This document shows positions 58,429-64,000 of a stretch of DNA of 64,000 nt, in pieces. The stretch lies in the NCBI GenBank assembly GCA_024803745.1, contig JANJXV010000043.1, positions 889,501 to 953,500 on the forward strand, written 5' to 3'. The stretch comes from Megascapheus bottae (lineage: Eukaryota; Chordata; Mammalia; Rodentia; Geomyidae). The translations under genes were made by a program, and so were the position numbers. Every line of letters begins with the position of its first letter. The first letter of the stretch is position 1. The notes below the pieces were generated by a model. The model was given only the letters and a program-made list of their open reading frames with translations, was not told the DNA's origin and did no database searches.

Positions 58429-58734
58429 GTTTCCCAAAAACGGGTGGCCATTGCAATTTGTTGCTGACTTGCAATCTTTAGCCCAGGGCTTCCCTTTACC
58501 ACAGCGTGGACATGTGCCAGGTGATGTTTATTTCTCTAACTTGGCCTGGCATGGGCATTGTGCCATCCAATGTCCTATTTGTCCACAAGAGAAGCAACGC
58601 CCTGGGGGTCTAGCAGCCAGAGAATGCCGCTGGCCTCTATATTTTATAAATTTAGTAACAGTCTTTACTTGAGGAGCAGAGGCTAAAGTGAGGCCTTGTA
58701 CATAGGAGGGTCCTATATCAGCACACAGTGTAAC
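58261..58734 (-). pseudogene. gag: ERV-B gag, nucleocapsid with a mutated second zinc knuckle
   Basis: The frame continues capsid after its TAG. The first knuckle CFSCGQIGHWMAQC (near 58595-58554) is a full CX2CX4HX4C. A TAA at 58528-58530 follows. The second knuckle then reads CPRCGKGKPWAKDC: the zinc-binding His is replaced by Pro (CCC codon). The frame runs on through the gag-pro overlap and ends with TGA at 58261-58263. Pro overlaps it in the -1 frame, as expected. Confidence 0.9.
58403..58435 (-). promoter_or_regulatory. gag-pro -1 ribosomal frameshift signal (ERV-B)
   Basis: Minus strand GGGAAAC (58435-58429) is in the correct phase of the gag frame (G-GGA-AAC). A 7-nt spacer TGGAGAA follows, then a perfect 8-bp hairpin, GGGGCCAG / CTGGCCCC with a CCC loop (58421-58403). 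A downstream GGGG could pair with the loop to form a pseudoknot. The pro frame opens from about 58477, so a slip here would join it. Confidence 0.87.
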
Positions 58735-59343
58735 CTAGTCTGTAATTCTTCCCTTATTCTTATGGGGTCTGATAGCCGCCCGACAGGTGGCGTTGGCATT
58801 TTCATAGGTCATATGTCTAACTATAGCCTTCCTTGCGTCCTCATCTTGTACTAGGAGGTCTGGAGTCTCCATTAATTGAGACAAAAATTCTTGATAAGGT
58901 TCATCAGGTCCCTGTCTAATTTCAACTAGATTTTTAGTACAGTTAGAATTTGGTAATTTTTTCCAAGCCTCTTTTGCCGCTGCATTTAATTGTATATAGG
59001 CTTCCATTGCATAGCCCAATTGATCTTTGTGTTTTTATAGGTTCCCTCTCCTAGCAACTGATCAAGACTGTAAGGCAGCCCTATTTGCTTCAATTTTAGC
59101 TCGACACCCTGCAGTGAACTCTGTTTCCCATAATAAGTACTCTCCCCCACTAAGGCATGCTTTGGCAAGCTGCTTCCAGTCACTTGGGCATAAAATGTCA
59201 GTACACGTGGCCTCCAATGCTACTTGAGTAAAAGGGGCAATTGGTCCATATTGGGAGCAGGCACTCTTTAAGTCCCATAATAGTTTAAAAGGAACAGGTC
59301 GATGGTATATTTGTTCATCATGATCAATTAAATGGGGAAGCAT
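58735..59343 (-). pseudogene. gag: ERV-B gag, capsid
   Basis: The N-terminal domain (59343-59065) has a PVPF segment, YGPIAPFTQ, DWKQLAKACLSGGEYLLWETEF and a C-terminal helix, all typical of betaretroviral capsid. Two nearly compensating frameshifts follow: the linker carrying DQLLGEGTY reads in another frame between about 59085 and 59020. The original frame then resumes at 59019 with the C-terminal domain, whose major homology region IRQGPDEPYQEFLSQL is intact (about 58930-58885). A TAG at 58735-58737 interrupts the same frame before nucleocapsid. Confidence 0.9.
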
Positions 59344-60086
59344 CGAGGCCCTGAAATATCTTCCCTCCTTTTAGCAGCCTGAGCCAAGTTTAGTTGGGAT
59401 GCACTGTGCCAGGTTGTAGTGCCTGTTAGGAGGCACTTGTTGCTAGGACCTTTAGATATGCATAAAAGTTGAGAAGGGGGTTGGGGCTGCAAGGCTGCAG
59501 CCTGAGGCACTGGCAGTAGGGGGTAAGGATTAGATTCAGCCGAGATTGTGGCCGAGGGTTCATATCTATTTCCTACTTCTGTGGGGGATCTCTGCACTAT
59601 CCCTGACTTAGATAGTCGATGGAGGATTTCTTCTAACTTCTTCTCCACCGTAGCCATACAGTCCTCATCATATCTTTCCTCCCTGTTATACTAACCTGAA
59701 CTCTTATACTCAATATCTGCTGGCTGTTCCCTTCTCAAAATCTCACTTAGATTCTCTCGGGCTGCAGCATATGGCTCAGCCTCAGGTTTCTCAGAAGGGT
59801 TCTTTAATTCAAGATTAAGTTCAAGATTCTCATTTCGAAGATCTAAGCATTCATCTACTAAATTCCATAAAGTAATATCCTCTGCTGGGGTCTTTTCAGG
59901 GCCATAAACACTATAATAATCTTGAATTCCTTTCCCTATCCTCGGCCAGGTTTCTAAATTTAGGGATTCCTCCTCGACAAACTCTAGGAAGCTCTCAAGC
60001 TGCCCTTCTCCCACCCATGTTCCGTGGGCTTCAAGTATGCCTCTTAGGACTGGTACATATAGCCTGCGGCCATTAATTTGACCCAT
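59328..60086 (-). pseudogene. gag: ERV-B gag, matrix and linker
   Basis: I place the start at the ATG at 60086-60084, because it begins MGQING with a myristoylatable Gly2, rather than at the ATG 13 codons upstream. The frame reads a matrix-like domain (about 110 residues), an acidic Asn/Leu/Glu stretch that may be helical, and a TAG at 59691-59693. The same frame then resumes (YNREERYDEDC and onward) into a Pro/Gln-rich linker to 59328. No PPPY or PSAP late motif is evident here, unlike ERV-A. A frameshift near 59343 leads into capsid. Confidence 0.85.
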
Positions 60087-60163
60087 AATTTTTACTCTGG
60101 ACAATACAGTCTCCCGCTCTCTCACTCTCTTAAAATCCTCTCCTAATTGTCCTATGATGCGTC

Positions 60164-60169
60164 ACTCAC
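60164..60169 (-). promoter_or_regulatory. Candidate major splice donor of ERV-B
   Basis: Minus strand GTGAGT in the short leader between primer-binding site and gag start (context GTGGTGAGTG). The position fits a retroviral 5' donor; the exon side is not ideal. Confidence 0.45.
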
Positions 60170-60206
60170 CACAGCGGGGTCCTCCACTTCGTCCCAGATT
60201 TTCAGG

Positions 60207-60224
60207 GTCCCTGTTCGGGCGCCA
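60207..60224 (-). other. Primer-binding site, tRNA-Lys3 type (ERV-B)
   Basis: Minus strand TGGCGCCCGAACAGGGAC, the 18-nt complement of the tRNA-Lys3 3' end, used by mouse mammary tumour virus and lentiviruses. It lies after a 2-nt AG spacer from the LTR. Confidence 0.95.
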
Positions 60225-60350
60225 CTTGCCAGGGCCTAACGAGAGCAAATTGGGGTTCCTGAAATAGGGGGTAGGGACTGGAAAAAATAGAAGAGAGACA
60301 AACACATGGGGTCCAGGAGGTCTGCAGCCCAGGTAAAAACTGCAGCCTCG

Positions 60351-60356
60351 TTTATT
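60351..60356 (-). promoter_or_regulatory. LTR polyadenylation signal AATAAA (ERV-B)
   Basis: Minus strand AATAAA about 13 bp downstream of the TATA-like box, matching the compact layout in the ERV-A LTR. Confidence 0.6.
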
Positions 60357-60368
60357 CTCAACTCCAGG

Positions 60369-60375
60369 CTTATAT
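60369..60375 (-). promoter_or_regulatory. LTR TATA-like box of ERV-B
   Basis: Minus strand ATATAAG about 150 bp into the LTR. Transcription would run toward lower coordinates, through gag and pol. Confidence 0.6.
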
Positions 60376-60526
60376 TCCTTCTTGAAACCAGGGAATTTCC
60401 AGGTGTTACATTCATATGGTAAATCTCAGGTCATTTAAACAGAATAAGGCCAGAAAACAATAAGACAATAAAGCGATTGTCTGATGCAAATCAAGGTACA
60501 GTTTGATTCCACTCTGGCTCCCAACA

Positions 60527-60532
60527 GGGTTA
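60527..60532. repeat. Right copy of the 6-bp target-site duplication (GGGTTA)
   Basis: GGGTTA follows the outer CA of the ERV-B 5' LTR and matches 52866-52871. Confidence 0.6.
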
Positions 60533-61487
60533 GAGTTAGGGTTAGGGTTAGGGTGAGGATTGGGGTGAGCTGAGTGTGAGGTTTGGGGTGAGGGTTAGGG
60601 TGAGGGTGAGGGTTAGGGTTAGGGTTACGGTGAGGGTTAGGGTGAGGGTCAGGGTGAGCGTTAGGGTTAGGATGAAGGTGAGGATTTGGATTAGGATTAG
60701 GGTTACTGTTAGGGTTTGGCTTGGGGTTAGAGTTAGGGTTAGGGTTTGGGTGAGGGGTTGGGTGATGATTAGGGTGAGGGTTTGGGTGAGGTGAGTGTTA
60801 GGGTTAGGTTTAGGGTTAAGGTGAGCATGAGGGTGAGGGTTGGGGTTAGCGTTAGGGTGAGGGTTAGGGTGAGGGTCAGGGTGAAGGTTTGGGTTAGGGT
60901 GAAGGTGAGGTTTAGGACGAGCATTTGGATTAGGATTAGGGTTAGGGTTAGGGTTTGGGTTAGGGTTAGAGTTAGGGTGAGGGTTAGGGTGAGGTTGAAG
61001 TTTAGGGTGAGGTAAGGGTTAGGGTTAGATTTGGGGTTGGGATTCGGGTTAGGGTGAGGCTTACAGTTAGGGTTAGGGTTAGTGTGAGGGTTAGAGTGAG
61101 TGTGAGGGTGAGGGTGAGTGTTAGGGTTAGGGTTAGGGTTAGGGAACCTTAGGGTTAGGTTTAGGGTTAGGGTTAAGGTTAGGGTTAGTGTTAGGGTTAG
61201 GATTAGGGTTAGGTTTATGGTTAGGGTTAGGGCTAGGACTAATGTTGGGGTTAGGGTTAGGATAAGTGTTAGGGTTAGTGTTAGTGTTAGTGTTAGGGTA
61301 AGGGTGAGGGTGAGGTTAAGGTTTTGGTTTAGGGTTAGGGTTAATTTGAGGGTTAGGTTGAGTGTTAGTGTTAGGTTTAGAGTTAGGGTTAGTATTAGGG
61401 TTATGGTGAGGGTTAGGGTGAGGGTTAAGGGGAGTGTTAAGGTGAGGGTTAGAGTGAGGGTTATGGTGAGGGTTTGGGTTAGGGTTA

Positions 61488-61625
61488 GGGACCCTGGTGT
61501 TAGGGTAGGGTTAGGATTAAGGTTATCTTTATCATTAGTGTTAAGGTTAGGTTTATAGTTAGGGTTAGTGCTAGGAATATGGTTAGGGTTAGTGTTAGGA
61601 TTAGTGTTAGGGTTAGGGACCCTTC
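61488..61625 (+). repeat. Box cluster 1 of the right array (128 bp spacing)
   Basis: GGGACCCTGG at 61488 and GGGACCCTTCTGG at 61616, with TATCTTTATCATTAG between them. GGAGTTAGGGGTTATG follows near 61640, but the third box expected about 120 bp on is missing. Confidence 0.75.
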
Positions 61626-62500
61626 TGGTTAGTGCTCGTGTTTGGGTTAGGAGTTAGGGGTTATGTTTAGGGTTATGGTTAGGGTTAGGTTTAGGGTTAG
61701 GTTTAGGGTTAGGGTCAGGGTGAGGTTTAGGGTTAGGGTGAGAGTTAGGGTTAGGGTTAGATTTAGGGTGAAGGTTAGAGTTAGTTTTAGGCTTAGGTTT
61801 AGGGTTAGGGTGAGGGTTAGTGTGAGTGTTAGGGTTAGGGTTACGGTGAGGATTTGGGTTAGGATGAGGTTTAGGGTTAGGGTTAAGTTGAGGGTGAGGT
61901 TTAGGGTTAGGGCGAGGGTGAGGATGAGGGTTAGGAATAGGGCTAGAGTTAGTGTTAGGGTGAGGGTTAGGGTTAGGTTTATGTTTAGGACAAGGGTGAG
62001 GTTTATGGTTACAGCGACGGTGAGGGTTAAATTTATGGTTGGGGTGAGTGTTAGGATGAGGATTGGGGTTAGGGTGAGGGTTAGGGTTAGGGTTAGGGTT
62101 AGGGTGATGTTGAGGCTTAGGGTTACGATGAGGGTGAGGGTTAGGTTTAGGGTTAGTTTTAGGGTTAGGGACCCTTAGTGTTAGGGTTAGTTTTTGTGTT
62201 AAGATTAGGTTTAGCGTTAGGTCTAGGGTTAATGTTAGGTTTATGGTTAGGGATAGGGCTAGGACGAGAGTTAGGGTTAGGGTTAGGATTAGGGTTAGGG
62301 TGAGGTAAGGGTTAGGGTGAGGGTGAGCATAAGGTTTTTGGTTAGGGTTAAGGTTAATGTGAGGGTCAAGTTGTGGGTTAGCGTTAGGTTTAGAGTTAGG
62401 GTTAGGGTTAGCTTTAGTGTTAGGAATTCGATGAGGGTTAGGGTGAGGGTTATGGTGAGGGTTAGTGTGAGGGTTGCAGTGAGCGTTAGGGTTTGGGTTA

Positions 62501-62763
62501 GGGACCCTTGGGTTAGGGTTAGGTTAGGGTTAAGTTTATCGTTAGTGTTAGGTTTAGGGTTAGGGATAGGTTTATGGTTAGGATTAGGGCTAGGACTAGG
62601 GTTAGGGTTAGGGATAGGATTAGGGTTAGTGTTAGGGGCCCTTCTGGTTAGGGTTAGGGTTTGGGTTAGGAGTTAGGGGTTATGTTTAGGCTTAGGGTTA
62701 GGGTTAGGTTTTTTTAGGGTTAGAGTTTGTGTTAAGGGTGAGGGTTAGGTTTAGGGACCCTTG
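62501..62763 (+). repeat. Box cluster 2 of the right array (134 and 119 bp spacing)
   Basis: Boxes at 62501 (GGGACCCTTGGG), 62635 (GGGGCCCTTCTGG) and 62754 (GGGACCCTTGCAG). The first interval has AGTTTATCGTTAG and GGGCTAGGACTAGGG; the second has GGAGTTAGGGGTTATG. Confidence 0.82.
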
Positions 62764-62936
62764 CAGTTAGGGTTAGGGTTAGGGTTATGTTCAGGGTTAG
62801 GGCTAGGTTTAGGGTTTGGGTTAGGGTTAGGCTTAGGGTTAGTAGTGGGGTTAGCATTAGAATTAGGATTAGGGTGAAAGTTAGGGTGAGGGTTAGGGTG
62901 AGGGTGAGGGTTAGGGTGAGGGTCAGGGTGAGGTTT

Positions 62937-63188
62937 ATGGTTAGGGTTAGGGTGAAGTTGAGGATTAGGGCGAGCGTTAGGGTTAGGGTTTGGGTTAAGC
63001 ATAGGGTTAGGGCTAGGGTTAGGTTTAGGGTGAGTGTGAGGGTTAGGGTGAGCCTGAGGGTGAGGGTTATGGTTAGGGTGAAGTTGAGGATTAGGGCGAG
63101 GGTTAGGGTTAGGGTTTGGGTTAGGCATAGGGTTAGGGCTAGGGTTAGGTTTAGGGTGAGTGTGAGGGTTAGGGTGAGCCTGAGGGTG
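62937..63188 (+). repeat. 126-bp tandem duplication in the right array
   Basis: GTGAAGTTGAGGATTAGGGC at 62952 recurs at 63078, with the following GGGTTTGGGTTA, GCATAGGGTTAGGGCTAGGG and GTGAGCCTGAGGG blocks in the same order. Few substitutions separate the copies. Confidence 0.88.
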
Positions 63189-63596
63189 AGGGTTAGGGTG
63201 AGGGTTAGTGTGAGGGTGAAGTTTATGGTGAGGGTTAGGGTTAAAGGTAGGCTCAGGGTTGGGATTAGGTTTAGGGTGAGGCTTATGGTTAGGGTTATGG
63301 TTAGTGTGAGGGTTAGGGTGAGGGTGAGTGTTAGGGTTGGCATTAGGGTTAGGGTTAGAGTTAGGATTTGTGTTAGGGTTAGTGTTAGTGTGAACATTAC
63401 GTTGAGGGTGAGTGTAACGTTTGGGTTAGGGTTAGGTTTAAGGTGAGGTTTAGGTTGAGTGTTAGCGTTAGGTTTACAGTTAGGGTTAGGTTCAGGGTTA
63501 GTATTAGGGTTACGGTGAGTGTTAGGGTGAGGGTTATGGGAAGGGTTACTGTGAGGTTTATGGTGAGGGTTATGGAGAGGGCTGAGGTTAGGTTTA

Positions 63597-63855
63597 GGGA
63601 CCCTTGGATTATTGTAAGGGTTAGGGTTAAGGTAACTTTAGCGTTAGGGTTAGGGTTAGGTTTATATTTAGGGTTAGGGCGAGGAATATGGGTAGGGTTA
63701 GGGTTAGGATTAGTGTTAGGGTTAGGGACCCTTCTGGTTAGTGTTAGTGTTTGAGTTAGTAGTTAGAGGTTATGTTTAGGGTGAGGGTTAGTGTTAGGTT
63801 TTTGGTGAGGGTTAGGGTTTGTGTTAAATGTTAGTGTTTGGTTTAGGGACACTAA
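63597..63855 (+). repeat. Box cluster 3 of the right array (128 and 121 bp spacing)
   Basis: Boxes at 63597 (GGGACCCTTGGA), 63725 (GGGACCCTTCTGG) and 63846 (GGGACACTAACGG), with GTAGTTAGAGGTTATG in the second interval. Box order and flanks match cluster 2. Confidence 0.82.
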
Positions 63856-64000
63856 CGGTTAGGGTTAGGATTAGGGTTAGTGTTAGGGTTATGTTTCAGG
63901 TTCGGGCTAGGGCTAGGTTTAGGGTTTGGGTTAGGGTTAGGGTTTGGGTTAGCGTTAGAATTAGGGTGAGGATTTGGATTATGGTTAGTGTAAGGGTGAG

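Larger units (their letters stand above)
52872..60526 (-). mobile_element. Betaretrovirus-like endogenous provirus ERV-B, with aberrant 3' end
   Basis: On the minus strand it runs LTR (60526-60227), tRNA-Lys3-type primer-binding site, gag, dUTPase-protease, RT, RNase H and integrase, then about 1.9 kb without recognisable env. The element is bounded by TG...CA and by GGGTTA on both sides. The 300-bp LTR does not recur at the low-coordinate end: 52872-53659 is an unrelated sequence. All genes are broken by stops and frameshifts. It is a different lineage from ERV-A: a different LTR, a different primer tRNA, and distinct Gag. Confidence 0.93.
60227..60526 (-). repeat. 5' LTR of ERV-B (300 bp)
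   Basis: Minus strand begins TGTTGGGAGCC at 60526, a start shared by many class II LTRs including rodent IAP elements. It ends GGCA at 60227, two bases before the primer-binding site. TATA and AATAAA are present. The outer edge abuts GGGTTA of the array. I could not find a second copy in the window. Confidence 0.9.
60527..64000 (+). repeat. Degenerate telomere-type hexamer array, continuation
   Basis: Same composition and orientation as 4005-52871, and in hexamer phase with it across ERV-B. It carries the clearest higher-order organisation of the window: three box clusters with starts at 61488, 62501 and 63597, about 1.0-1.1 kb apart. It runs off the window at 64000. Confidence 0.96.

Noticed and set aside
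58047..58481. 144-codon plus-strand frame opposite ERV-B dUTPase
   Set aside because: Antisense shadow of pro; no domain.

Overview
This is vertebrate genomic DNA, most likely from a placental mammal. The bulk of the window is a degenerate telomere-type (TTAGGG) array, and two old, broken betaretrovirus-like (class II / ERVK) proviruses interrupt or border it. I cannot name the species from sequence alone. I see no host protein gene, no tRNA or rRNA gene, no CRISPR array and no bacterial feature.

Layout. (1) 1-4004: the 5' part of a minus-strand provirus (ERV-A). Read on the minus strand it runs LTR (4004-3601), tRNA-Lys1,2-type primer-binding site, splice donor, gag, dUTPase-protease-G-patch, and the first part of reverse transcriptase, which leaves the window at base 1. 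(2) 4005-52871: about 48.9 kb of degenerate hexamer repeat, always with the G-rich strand (TTAGGG, TGAGGG and single-base variants) on plus. (3) 52872-60526: a second minus-strand provirus (ERV-B) with a different LTR and a tRNA-Lys3-type primer-binding site. It carries gag, pro, RT, RNase H and integrase, all broken by stops and frameshifts. No envelope gene is recognisable and its far end does not match its own LTR. A GGGTTA hexamer sits on both sides, as expected for a 6-bp target-site duplication. (4) 60527-64000: the hexamer array resumes in the same orientation and phase.

The array is not structureless. A non-hexameric landmark, GGGACCCTTA and close variants, recurs every 0.5-3.6 kb. 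It often appears in groups of two or three boxes spaced about 116-135 and 119-121 bp, with a second conserved phase-breaking block (GGAGTTAGGGGTTATG) between the last two boxes. This points to an ancient higher-order repeat unit in a subtelomeric or large interstitial telomeric block that spread by duplication and then decayed. With the G-strand on plus, the chromosome end would lie to the right if the block is still in its original orientation. The longest perfect TTAGGG tracts are only about 45 bp, so this is not a live telomere tip.

The long open frames inside the array (Val-Arg repeats on plus, Leu-Thr repeats on minus) are a by-product of a 6-bp period with stop-free frames and are not genes. 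The two proviruses are independent insertions: they differ in LTR and primer tRNA. They share the same orientation, the same position within the hexamer at the 5' LTR edge, the same gag-pro frameshift-signal architecture and the same close TATA/AATAAA arrangement. I did not find a convincing new molecular system. The strongest unexplained signal is the multi-box higher-order structure of the telomere-like array.
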